Source: Denitrobaculum tricleocarpae (GTDB lineage: Bacteria > Pseudomonadota > Alphaproteobacteria > Kiloniellales > Kiloniellaceae). From it: a DNA stretch of 64,000 nucleotides. Position numbers and translations under genes: made by a program. A model generated the notes under the pieces. The model made no database searches. It was not told where the DNA came from and was given only the letters and a program-made list of their open reading frames with translations. Where the stretch lies: positions 62,001-126,000 of the forward strand of contig NZ_ML660056.1 in the NCBI RefSeq assembly GCF_007004665.1, read 5' to 3'. Below are positions 18,312-27,054 of the stretch, piece by piece (position 1 is the stretch's first letter; every line of letters starts with the position of its first letter).

Positions 18312-20641
18312 GCATCGAAAAGGTTGCCGTCATCGGCGCCGGTGTCATGGGGGCGGGCATAGCCGCCCACGTGGCGAACGCAGGCATTCCCGTTCTGCTG
18401 CTGGACATCGTGCCCGAGGGCGCGACGGACCGGAATGCGATTGCCGCGGGCGCGGTCAAGAAAATGCTCAAGACCGATCCCGCGCCCTTCATGTCCAAAC
18501 GGGCCGCCAAGCTGGTCACGCCGGGCAATATCGAAGACCATCTCGCGGACATTGCGGACTGCGACTGGATCGTCGAGGCCGTGATCGAACGCCTGGATAT
18601 CAAGCACGATCTCTATGCCAAGATCCAGGCCGTGCGGAAGCCGGGTTCCATCGTCACCTCGAACACCTCGACGCTGCCGCTTTCCAAACTGGTGGAGGGG
18701 ATGGACGATGCCTTTGCCCGGGATTTCGCGATCACCCACTTCTTCAATCCGCCGCGCTACATGCGTCTCCTGGAGATCGTGGCCGGGGCGGCGACCCGCG
18801 AAGACGCCGTCGCCGACCTCACCGACTTTGCGGACAGGCGGCTGGGCAAAGGTGTGGTCCTTTGCAACGACACACCGGGCTTCATTGCCAACCGGATCGG
18901 CACCTTCTGGATTCAGTGTGCCCTGGTCGAAGCCATGGACCGCAAACTGCCGATCGAGGAAGTCGATGCGGTCATGGGGCGCCCCATGGGGATTCCCAAA
19001 ACCGGTGTGTTCGGCCTGATGGATCTGGTCGGCATCGACCTGATGCCGCACGTGGACAAAGGCCTGGGCGATAACCTCCCCGCGAGCGATGCCTATCAGG
19101 ATCTGCGCCGGGAGCTGCCTCTGATCCAGAAGATGATTGCTGACGGCTATACCGGCCGCAAGGGCAAGGGCGGTTTCTATCGCCTGAATAAAGAGGGCGG
19201 CAAGCGGGTCAAGGAAGCGATTGACCTGACCAACGGCGTCTATGCGCCCGCGAAGAAAGCCTCGCTCTCGTCGGTCTCGGCCAGCCGCAAAGGCGGCTTC
19301 AAGGCCCTGATGGCGCACGATGACCGCGGCGGCGCCTATGCCTGGGCGGTGATGTCGAAGATCCTGGCCTATGCCGCTGCCCTGGTGCCGGAGATCGCCG
19401 ATGACGTTCCCGCCGTCGACCGGGCCATGAAGCTTGGCTACAACTGGAAATTCGGCCCCTTCGAGCTGATTGATCAGCTGGGCGCCGGTGATTTCGCGGC
19501 CCGCCTGAAAGAAGAGGGGCGGGCGGTTCCGGATCTGCTTGAGAAGGCGGCTGCCGCAGGCGGTTTCTACCGGATCGAGGGCGGCAAGCTTCAGTTCCTG
19601 GACGTGACTGGCACCTACGCGGATCTGGTCCGGCCCGAGGGTGTGCTGCTGCTTGAGGACATCAAACGGGCCGGCGAGCCCGTCGCCAAGAACGGCTCGG
19701 CAAGCCTTTGGGACATTGGTGACGGCGTGGCCTGTCTGGAGTTCCATACCAAGCTGAACACCTTCGACCCCGATATGCTGAAGATGGTCGGCAAGGCCGT
19801 CGCACTTGTGCCGAACAAGGGTTTCAAGGCGCTGGTCATTTATAACGAAGCCAGCAATTTTTCCGCCGGTGCGAACCTGGGGCTGGCGCTCTTTGCCGCC
19901 AACACCGCCATGTGGCCGCTGGTCGAGGAAATGGTGGAGCAGGGACAGAAGGCCTTCCTTGCTCTGAAACGCGCTGGCTTTCCCGTCGTGAGCGCCCCCT
20001 CCGGCATGGCGTTGGGCGGTGGTTGCGAGGTGCTTCTGAGTTCCGACGCGGTTCAGGCGCACGCGGAGAGCTACATCGGGCTGGTGGAAGTCGGCGTTGG
20101 GATCGTGCCGGGTTGGGGCGGCTGCAAAGAGATGCTGCTGCGTTTGTCCAAGGACCCCAAGCGCCCGCGCGGACCCATGCCGCCGGTCTCCTCGTCCTTT
20201 GAGACCATTGGTACCGCCAAGGTGGCGAAGTCCGCCTTCGAGGCCAAGGAACTCGGTTTCCTCAAAGCCAGCGACGGGATCACCTTCAACCGTGAACGTC
20301 TGCTGGCCGACGCGAAAGCCAGGGCGCTTGCGCTGGTTGAGGACTATGCGGCCCCTGAAGCTGCCGAACTCACACTGCCCGGGCCCTCCGGTGCCGCCGC
20401 TCTGCGGCTGGCGCTCAAGGACCTGACGGCGCGTGGGCTTGCGACACCCCATGATCAGGTCGTTGCCGGCGGTCTGGTGGATGTTCTGACCGGTGGCCCC
20501 GGCGCAGACATCACCGAGCCGGTTTCGGAGGAAGAGGTGCTCAAGCTTGAGCGCGAGACTTTCATGAAGCTGATCAAAACCAACGGCACGCTGGCGCGCA
20601 TGGAGCACATGATCGAAACCGGCAAACCGCTCCGCAATTAA
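18308..20641 (+). CDS. fadB: 3-hydroxyacyl-CoA dehydrogenase / enoyl-CoA hydratase fusion
   Basis: Bifunctional beta-oxidation enzyme, 777 residues from the ATG at 18308. The NAD-binding dehydrogenase part comes first (Rossmann GAGVMG at 10-15, NTSTLPLSKL, HFFNPPRYM with the catalytic His, C-terminal 3HCDH domains to about 420). The crotonase fold follows at about 475-690, with oxyanion segment NFSAGANLG and the two glutamate motifs GMALGGGCEVLLSSD and VEVGVGIVPGWGG. This order is the reverse of enterobacterial FadB and common in Alphaproteobacteria. It overlaps fadA by four bases. Confidence 0.93.
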   Translation: MSIEKVAVIGAGVMGAGIAAHVANAGIPVLLLDIVPEGATDRNAIAAGAVKKMLKTDPAPFMSKRAAKLVTPGNIEDHLADIADCDWIVEAVIERLDIKHDLYAKIQAVRKPGSIVTSNTSTLPLSKLVEGMDDAFARDFAITHFFNPPRYMRLLEIVAGAATREDAVADLTDFADRRLGKGVVLCNDTPGFIANRIGTFWIQCALVEAMDRKLPIEEVDAVMGRPMGIPKTGVFGLMDLVGIDLMPHVDKGLGDNLPASDAYQDLRRELPLIQKMIADGYTGRKGKGGFYRLNKEGGKRVKEAIDLTNGVYAPAKKASLSSVSASRKGGFKALMAHDDRGGAYAWAVMSKILAYAAALVPEIADDVPAVDRAMKLGYNWKFGPFELIDQLGAGDFAARLKEEGRAVPDLLEKAAAAGGFYRIEGGKLQFLDVTGTYADLVRPEGVLLLEDIKRAGEPVAKNGSASLWDIGDGVACLEFHTKLNTFDPDMLKMVGKAVALVPNKGFKALVIYNEASNFSAGANLGLALFAANTAMWPLVEEMVEQGQKAFLALKRAGFPVVSAPSGMALGGGCEVLLSSDAVQAHAESYIGLVEVGVGIVPGWGGCKEMLLRLSKDPKRPRGPMPPVSSSFETIGTAKVAKSAFEAKELGFLKASDGITFNRERLLADAKARALALVEDYAAPEAAELTLPGPSGAAALRLALKDLTARGLATPHDQVVAGGLVDVLTGGPGADITEPVSEEEVLKLERETFMKLIKTNGTLARMEHMIETGKPLRN

Positions 20642-20683
20642 GACGCCCCCTTGTTAAAAGGGATGAATTCGAGGAACTGACGC

Positions 20684-22468
20684 ATGGTTACCTACGCAGC
20701 ACCGATTGACGACATTCGGTTCGTCATGAACGAACTCTTCGATTACCAGAACTCGATCCCGACCCTGCCGGGCTATGAAGACGCGACCCCGGATGTTGTC
20801 GAAGCTGTGCTGGAGGAAGGCGCCAAGTTCTGCGTCAACGAACTTCTGCCATTGAACCTGCCGGGCGATGCCGAGGGCTGCCATTACGAGAATGGTGTCA
20901 TACGCACGCCCAAAGGCTTCAAGGAAGCCTACAAGGCCTTCCGCGAGGGCGGCTGGACCGGTCTTTCCTGCGATCCGGAATACGGCGGCCAGGGATTGCC
21001 GAAGACGCTGCAGTTCATCATGAGCGAGTTGATCGTCTCGACGAACCTGAGCTTCGGGATGTATCCGGGGCTGTCGCACGGCGCCTACAATGCGCTCTCG
21101 GTTTACGGCGACGATGACCAGAAGCAGACCTTTCTGCCCAGGCTGATCGACGGCACCTGGTCCGGCACCATGTGCCTGACCGAACCGCATTGCGGCACTG
21201 ATCTGGGCCTGATCCGCACCAAGGCGGAACCGGACGGCAAGGGCGCCTACAAGATCACCGGCACCAAGATCTTTATCTCTGCCGGCGAGCATGACCTGAC
21301 CGACAATATCGTGCATCTGGTCCTCGCGAAGCTTCCCGATGCGCCGCCCGGCAGCAAGGGCATTTCGCTCTTCATCGTGCCGAAGTTCCTGGTCAAGGAT
21401 GATGGCACCCCGGGGATGCGCAACGGCGTGACCTGCGGATCCATCGAAAAGAAGATGGGTATCAAGGCCTCCTCGACCTGCGTGATGAATTTCGAGGAAG
21501 CAGAAGGCTATCTTGTGGGGGAACCCCATACCGGCATGGCGTCCATGTTCGTCATGATGAACACGGCCCGCCTGGATGTCGGCATCCAGGGGCTCGGTCT
21601 GGCCGAGACGGCCTATCAAACGGCGGCGGCCTACGCCAAAGACCGGGGGCAGGGGCGTTCGCTCGGTGGCACCAAGGCACCGGAAAAGGCGGCTGATCCC
21701 ATTATCGTTCATCCCGATGTGCGCAAAAACCTGCTGACCATGCGGGCTTACAACGAGTCCGCGCGGGCACTTGCGATCTGGATCGGGATGGAGGTCGATA
21801 TCTCCGAGAAACATCCGGACCCGGCGCGCCGCCAGGAAGCCGATGATCTGGTGCAGCTGATGACCCCGATCATCAAGTCTTTCTTTACAGACTACGGCTT
21901 TGAAGCGACCAACCTCGGTGTGCAGATCCACGGCGGGCACGGCTATATCCATGAATACGGTATGGAGCAACTGGTCCGCGACGCACGCATTGCGCAGATC
22001 TACGAGGGCGCCAACGGTATCCAGGCGCTGGATCTGGTCGGCCGTAAACTCGGACAGGGCATGGGGCGGCTTTTGCGGCGCTTCTTCCATCCGGTTGCAG
22101 GATTTATTGAAGAGAACCAGGAGTCTGCCGAATTGATGGAGTTTATCCTTCCGCTCGCCAAGGCTTTTGGCCGCTTGCAGCAGGCCACCGGCTGGATCGC
22201 ACAAAACGGATTGAGAGATCCCGAGGAAGCCGGCGCGGCTTCAAGTGATTATCTTCGCCTCTTTGCCCTGGTATCGCTGGCTTACATCTGGACCAGGACC
22301 GTAAAGGTCAGCCTGGAGAAGATGGACGAGCGGCCGGAATTCTATCGCGCCAAGATCGCCGTCGCGCGTTTTTACGTGACGCGCATCCTGCCACAAAGCT
22401 CGTCGCTCTTCGCGACCATCATGGCGGGCAAGGCGCCACTCATGGAACTTGAGGAGGGCGCATTTTGA
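20684..22468 (+). CDS. acyl-CoA dehydrogenase
   Basis: FAD-dependent first oxidation of beta-oxidation. 594 residues, longer than the classic 380-residue ACADs: N-terminal, middle and C-terminal ACAD domains (CLTEPHCGTDLGLIRTKAEP at about 165-185, QIYEGANGIQALDLVGRKL near 445 carrying the expected catalytic Glu) plus an extra C-terminal helical domain of about 130 residues (Acyl-CoA_dh_C type). This form works with long acyl chains in many Proteobacteria. It lies 42 bases after fadB, on the same strand and likely in the same transcript. Confidence 0.93.
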   Translation: MVTYAAPIDDIRFVMNELFDYQNSIPTLPGYEDATPDVVEAVLEEGAKFCVNELLPLNLPGDAEGCHYENGVIRTPKGFKEAYKAFREGGWTGLSCDPEYGGQGLPKTLQFIMSELIVSTNLSFGMYPGLSHGAYNALSVYGDDDQKQTFLPRLIDGTWSGTMCLTEPHCGTDLGLIRTKAEPDGKGAYKITGTKIFISAGEHDLTDNIVHLVLAKLPDAPPGSKGISLFIVPKFLVKDDGTPGMRNGVTCGSIEKKMGIKASSTCVMNFEEAEGYLVGEPHTGMASMFVMMNTARLDVGIQGLGLAETAYQTAAAYAKDRGQGRSLGGTKAPEKAADPIIVHPDVRKNLLTMRAYNESARALAIWIGMEVDISEKHPDPARRQEADDLVQLMTPIIKSFFTDYGFEATNLGVQIHGGHGYIHEYGMEQLVRDARIAQIYEGANGIQALDLVGRKLGQGMGRLLRRFFHPVAGFIEENQESAELMEFILPLAKAFGRLQQATGWIAQNGLRDPEEAGAASSDYLRLFALVSLAYIWTRTVKVSLEKMDERPEFYRAKIAVARFYVTRILPQSSSLFATIMAGKAPLMELEEGAF

Positions 22469-22644
22469 CGTAAAGAAAAGACGCATTTCCGCAAGCGTGT
22501 ATTGCTTCAATTTGGAGTGAAGTACGAAAAAAACGCTGCGGTTCGAATGGGATAGGTCTAAACTGTACGTAAAGTTATAAAAGACTCGAAGCGGTTACAT
22601 GCCTTGAACGGAGTATTCAAGCGCTGGGAGGATAAGGGGGCAAA

Positions 22645-24471
22645 ATGAAATCCGCATCTAAACTGCCGATAGAAGGCCGTGAGACGACGGGCCTGTTGGC
22701 AAGCACTTCCGTAGCAGTTGGTTTGGGATTGGGCGCAGCCGGCGTTGTCGCTCTGCCTGCTGCGGCCATTGATTTCGATTGGAATAACGGGGCCATCAGC
22801 GGCTCCTTCGACACCACGGTTTCGAGTGGCGTGTCGGTCCGGACGCAAGGCCACGATCACCGCCTGATTGGTATCGTCAACGGTGGCACGGCCAACTCCA
22901 TCAATGGTGACAACGGCAACCTGAACTATGAAAAGGGCGATATCACCTCGGCCAACGTCAAGGCGACGCATGAACTCTCTCTGAATGCCGGTGATTTCGG
23001 TTTCTTTGGCCGGGCGTCCTATTTTTACGATACCGCGATCATGGATGGCGACACTGCGCGGACCGATCTCGGGAACGAGGCCAAGGGACGCGCCGGACGC
23101 GACTTCGAACTGTTGGACGCATACGTTTTCGGCGACTTCGATGTCGGCGAGGTCCCGGTTACGGTGCGCGTCGGCAACCAGGTTCTGAGTTGGGGCGAGA
23201 GCACCTTCATTCAGAACGGTATCAACACCATCAACCCGATCGATGTGACGAAGTTCCGCGTCGCCGGTGCCGAGGTTCGCGAAGGTTTGATTCCGGTGCC
23301 GATCATCGATGTGAACGTGGGCCTGACCGATAAATTCTCGATCGAGGGTTTCCTGCAACTCGAGTGGGACAACACGGAGATCGAACCCGAAGGAACCTTC
23401 TTCTCCACCAACGACTTCGCGTCGCCGGGCGGCGAGTTCGCTTTCCTGGGCTTTGGCCAGCCGCCGCTGCCGACAGATAACCCGGTCTCGTTCGGTGGCA
23501 ATGCTCCGATTGGAACAACTATCCCGCGCGGCGCGGACAGGAGCGCTAGCGACAATAACCAGTGGGGTGTTGCTCTTCGCTATTTCGAGCCTGAACTCAA
23601 CGACACTGAATTCGGTCTCTATTATATTCAATACAACAGCAGGCTACCGGTTTTGAGCGCCCGCACCGGAACCTTCGCGGGTCTTGCCGGTGGCAACTAC
23701 GCTGGCTCCGCCCAGTATTTCCGTGAGTTTCCCGACGACATCAAGCTGATAGGTGCGAGTTTCAATACTGAGATTCCAGGTACCGGTATTGCCCTGCAGG
23801 GTGAGTATTCCTTCCGCAAGGACCAGCCGCTGCAGATCGACGATATTGAGCTATTCTTTGCCGGTCTTTCACCGACCGACCCGTTTACTAGCGCGCCCTT
23901 CGGTGCACAGGGACAACTTGGTAGCTTTGGGTTCGATGAAGAAATTCAGGGTTTCCGGCGCAAGGACGTGAGCCAGATGCAGGCAACCGCGTCGAAGGTC
24001 CTGGGCCCGAACCTGGGCGCCGATCAGATCACCCTCGTTGGCGAAGTCGGCGGTACCTACATCCATGACATGGAAAGCAAGGACGAACTGCGCTACGAAG
24101 GTCCGGGCACCTTCACAAGCGGCAACAGTTTTCTCACCGCTGCAGGACTTCAGCCCGCAACACAAACCGATGGTTTTGCCGATCCCTTCTCCTGGGGTTA
24201 CCGGCTTTTGGCGCGGGCTGATTTCAACAACGCCATCGGTCCGGTCAATCTTCAGCCGGGTATTGCTTTCTCGCACGATGTCAGTGGAACGACGCCTTCG
24301 CCGCTTTCGAACTTCGTCGAAGACCGCAAAACCGTGACTCTCTCGTTGGGGGCGACCTATCTGGACTCGCTGCGGGCCAGCATCGCCTACACGAACTTCT
24401 TTGGCGGCAGTCCCTTCAACCTCTTGAGTGACCGTGACTTTGCGTCATTTGTCGTCAGTTACTCGTTCTAA
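22645..24471 (+). CDS. DUF1302 outer-membrane protein
   Basis: 608 residues. A long N-terminal signal region ends around VALPAAAIDFDW, followed by repeated alternating beta-rich segments and a C-terminal Phe (SFVVSYSF), the pattern of an outer-membrane beta-barrel. DUF1302 proteins regularly neighbour DUF1329, YCF48-like and RND genes in lipid or steroid catabolic loci. I infer a channel for a hydrophobic substrate; no member function is certain to me. It starts 176 bases after the acyl-CoA dehydrogenase gene and probably has its own promoter. Confidence 0.85.
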   Translation: MKSASKLPIEGRETTGLLASTSVAVGLGLGAAGVVALPAAAIDFDWNNGAISGSFDTTVSSGVSVRTQGHDHRLIGIVNGGTANSINGDNGNLNYEKGDITSANVKATHELSLNAGDFGFFGRASYFYDTAIMDGDTARTDLGNEAKGRAGRDFELLDAYVFGDFDVGEVPVTVRVGNQVLSWGESTFIQNGINTINPIDVTKFRVAGAEVREGLIPVPIIDVNVGLTDKFSIEGFLQLEWDNTEIEPEGTFFSTNDFASPGGEFAFLGFGQPPLPTDNPVSFGGNAPIGTTIPRGADRSASDNNQWGVALRYFEPELNDTEFGLYYIQYNSRLPVLSARTGTFAGLAGGNYAGSAQYFREFPDDIKLIGASFNTEIPGTGIALQGEYSFRKDQPLQIDDIELFFAGLSPTDPFTSAPFGAQGQLGSFGFDEEIQGFRRKDVSQMQATASKVLGPNLGADQITLVGEVGGTYIHDMESKDELRYEGPGTFTSGNSFLTAAGLQPATQTDGFADPFSWGYRLLARADFNNAIGPVNLQPGIAFSHDVSGTTPSPLSNFVEDRKTVTLSLGATYLDSLRASIAYTNFFGGSPFNLLSDRDFASFVVSYSF

Positions 24472-24509
24472 AAACGAAAAGAATCCGTGATGTACGGGAG
24501 GACCACTTT

Positions 24510-25874
24510 ATGAAACTGGCATCAACACAGCTCGCATGCGGCGCTCTTGCGCTGATGCTTGCCGCGCCGGCGGCCTATGCCAAGGTCACGCCGGAGGAGG
24601 CCGCCAAGCTGGGCCAGGAACTGACGCCCATGGGCGCGATCCAGGCCGGGAATGCCGACGGCACAATTCCGGCCTGGGACGGCGGGATTACAACACCGCC
24701 TGCGGGCTATGAGCCCGGCATGCACCATCCCGACCCCTTTGCCGATGACGCGCCGATCGCGACGATTACGGCGGCCAATGTCGATCAGTTCCAGGACAAG
24801 CTGTCGCCCGGTCAACTGGCGATGTTCAGGCGCTATCCGGATACCTGGAAGATGAATATCTATCCGAGCCGCCGGAGTGCATCCTATCCGCAGCGCATCT
24901 ACGATTTCGCGATCGCCAATGCCACAACCGCGGAGCTGACGGCCGACGGCAACGGTGTCGTGAACGCGCGGGAATCCATTCCCTTCCCCATTCCGCAAAA
25001 CGGACTCCATGCGATCTGGAACCACCTCCTGCGGTACCGGGGCAATACGGTACGCCGAATTATCGGGCAGGTATCGCCCACCTCGGGCGGGGCCTACAAT
25101 CTGGTCAAGATCGATGAGCAGATCTATCTCTCCTATGCCCATCCCGGCGCGTCGATTGAAAGCATCAATAATACGCTGGGTTACTTCCTGCAGGAAGTGA
25201 CGGCTCCGGCCCGGCTGGCGGGGACCATCCTGCTGGTGCATGAAACCCTGAACCAGGAGGCTGAACCCCGGAAGGCCTGGACCTATAATCCGGGCCAGCG
25301 CCGCGTCCGCCGCGCACCCAATGTGGCCTATGACAACCCCGGAACCGCCTCGGACGGCCAACGCACGAGTGATCAGCTCGATATGTTCAACGGCGCGCCC
25401 GACCGCTACAACTGGGAGCTCAAGGGGCGCCGGGAAATGTACGTGCCCTATAACTCCTACAAGCTGCACAGCGACTCACTCGAGTACGACGACATTATTC
25501 AGGCAGGCCACCTTAACCAGGATGTGACGCGCTACGAACTGCATCGGGTCTGGGAAGTCGATGCGACCTTGAAGGAGGGCACCAGCCATATCTATGCGCG
25601 CCGGACCTTCTACTTCGACGAGGACAGCTGGCAGATCGTGGCCGCCGACCAGTACGATGGCCGTGGAGAGATCTGGCGCGTATCCGAGGCGCACAACATC
25701 AACTATTACGAAGTGCCGCTGCTCTGGGAAACCGTCGTGACCCAGTACGATGTTCAGAACGGCCGATATCTGGCGTTCGGGCTCAACAATCAGGACCGCA
25801 TCGAGATCTTCAATGACGATCTGGAACTGAGGCAATTCACGCCGGAAGGCCTGCGGCGTAAGGGACGCCGTTAA
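24510..25874 (+). CDS. DUF1329 periplasmic/outer-membrane associated protein
   Basis: 454 residues with a signal peptide ending LAAPAAYAK and the family opening VTPEEAAKLGQELTPMGAI, then GTIPAWDGGI. DUF1329 folds are related to LolB/LppX-like lipid carriers by family description; no lipobox is present, so the protein is soluble or peripheral. It is 38 bases downstream of the DUF1302 gene. Together they may hand a hydrophobic substrate across the periplasm; this is inference from the gene pair. Confidence 0.85.
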   Translation: MKLASTQLACGALALMLAAPAAYAKVTPEEAAKLGQELTPMGAIQAGNADGTIPAWDGGITTPPAGYEPGMHHPDPFADDAPIATITAANVDQFQDKLSPGQLAMFRRYPDTWKMNIYPSRRSASYPQRIYDFAIANATTAELTADGNGVVNARESIPFPIPQNGLHAIWNHLLRYRGNTVRRIIGQVSPTSGGAYNLVKIDEQIYLSYAHPGASIESINNTLGYFLQEVTAPARLAGTILLVHETLNQEAEPRKAWTYNPGQRRVRRAPNVAYDNPGTASDGQRTSDQLDMFNGAPDRYNWELKGRREMYVPYNSYKLHSDSLEYDDIIQAGHLNQDVTRYELHRVWEVDATLKEGTSHIYARRTFYFDEDSWQIVAADQYDGRGEIWRVSEAHNINYYEVPLLWETVVTQYDVQNGRYLAFGLNNQDRIEIFNDDLELRQFTPEGLRRKGRR

Positions 25875-26001
25875 AGTCGGCGTTTTAGCGATGATCGTGA
25901 AGAAGTGGTCCCGGCGAGCCCGACCGGCAGGATCTCTGGAGCGCTTCTTCGGGTGCGCGGAAAGGCGGGAGACCGGCCCGGTCTCCCGGACAGGTTCTTA
26001 G

Positions 26002-27054
26002 ATGCGTCGAGCCGCCGGCATTCTGCTCGTGAGATCACGGCTCTTCCTGCTGCTGATCGCTCTTGGTTTCGGGGCGCACGCCAGCACGCCTATCTTTGCT
26101 CAGGAGTCCGGAGCGAAGGGTGCTCCGGCACAAGAGGTATCGAGGATCGAACCTCTGGCGGCGCAGTCTCTATTGCTGGAGGCCGTCGAGCTGGGCGGTC
26201 GTGTCGTGGCGGTTGGCGAGCGGGGCCATGTGCTCCTCAACGACGATCCGGCCTCGACACCCTGGAGGCAGGTGTCTGTTCCGACGCGTGCAATGCTTAC
26301 GTCCGTTGTGGCCGGCGGCGACAGCGACCTCTGGGCGGTCGGCCATGACGCGGTCATTCTTCACAGCAGGGATGCCGGAGAGACGTGGGACCTGCAGCAC
26401 GCTGACCCTGATCTTGAAACACCGCTCCTCGATGTTTGGTTCGAAAGCGGCGGACATGGCCTCGCGGTCGGTGCATATGGTCTTGTCTACGAGACCTTTG
26501 ACGGCGGAGAAACCTGGGAACAGCGTAGCATCGATGAAGAGGAGCCGCATTTTTATGCGCTTTTCGAGACTGTCGGCGGCGACCTGATCCTCGCCGGCGA
26601 ATTCGGCGCGATTTTGCGTTCCGAAGATCGCGGGAAGACCTGGACAAGGCTGGAAAGTCCCTACAACGGAAGTTTTTTCGGCGGCATCGGCTTATCGGAC
26701 GGCACGATCCTGCTGTTCGGGCTGCGCGGAAATCTCTTCAGCTCCCAGGACCGTGGAGAGAGCTGGCAGACGATCGAAAGCGGGGTGACCGCTTCGCTTC
26801 TCGCCGCCGCCCAGCGGAGGAACGGTGAAGTCGTGATTGTCGGACTCAGCGGCACTTTGCTGCGCAGCAACGAAGGCATCCAGAGTTTTGCGCTCTCGGG
26901 CGGCCTTAAGCGAGAGGCAATCACATCGGTGTTGCCGCACTCGAGCGGCGGATTGATTCTCTTGGGTGAGCGGGGTGTGTCGCTCCTGACCAATGCGGGC
27001 ACCGGCGCCGAGAGCAGTGCGACTTCCGGCTCACCGGGCGGGACGCTGAACTGA
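26002..27054 (+). CDS. YCF48/BNR-repeat beta-propeller exported protein
   Basis: 350 residues with a signal peptide (ending near PIFAQESG) and at least four sialidase-type Asp-box repeats: SRDAGETW, TFDGGETW, SEDRGKTW and SQDRGESW, spaced about 45-50 residues apart, which indicates a seven-bladed-type propeller like photosystem assembly factor Ycf48. In this setting it probably acts as a periplasmic accessory of the following RND transporter, whose ATG overlaps its stop. Precise role unknown. Confidence 0.85.
   Translation: MRRAAGILLVRSRLFLLLIALGFGAHASTPIFAQESGAKGAPAQEVSRIEPLAAQSLLLEAVELGGRVVAVGERGHVLLNDDPASTPWRQVSVPTRAMLTSVVAGGDSDLWAVGHDAVILHSRDAGETWDLQHADPDLETPLLDVWFESGGHGLAVGAYGLVYETFDGGETWEQRSIDEEEPHFYALFETVGGDLILAGEFGAILRSEDRGKTWTRLESPYNGSFFGGIGLSDGTILLFGLRGNLFSSQDRGESWQTIESGVTASLLAAAQRRNGEVVIVGLSGTLLRSNEGIQSFALSGGLKREAITSVLPHSSGGLILLGERGVSLLTNAGTGAESSATSGSPGGTLN

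Noticed and set aside
17915-20608. 897-codon open frame on the minus strand
   Set aside because: Antisense to thiolase and FadB, which have full catalytic motifs; the antisense translation has no domain pattern and reflects GC-rich codon bias.
20654-22204. 516-codon minus-strand frame
   Set aside because: Shadow of the acyl-CoA dehydrogenase gene; no recognisable protein features.
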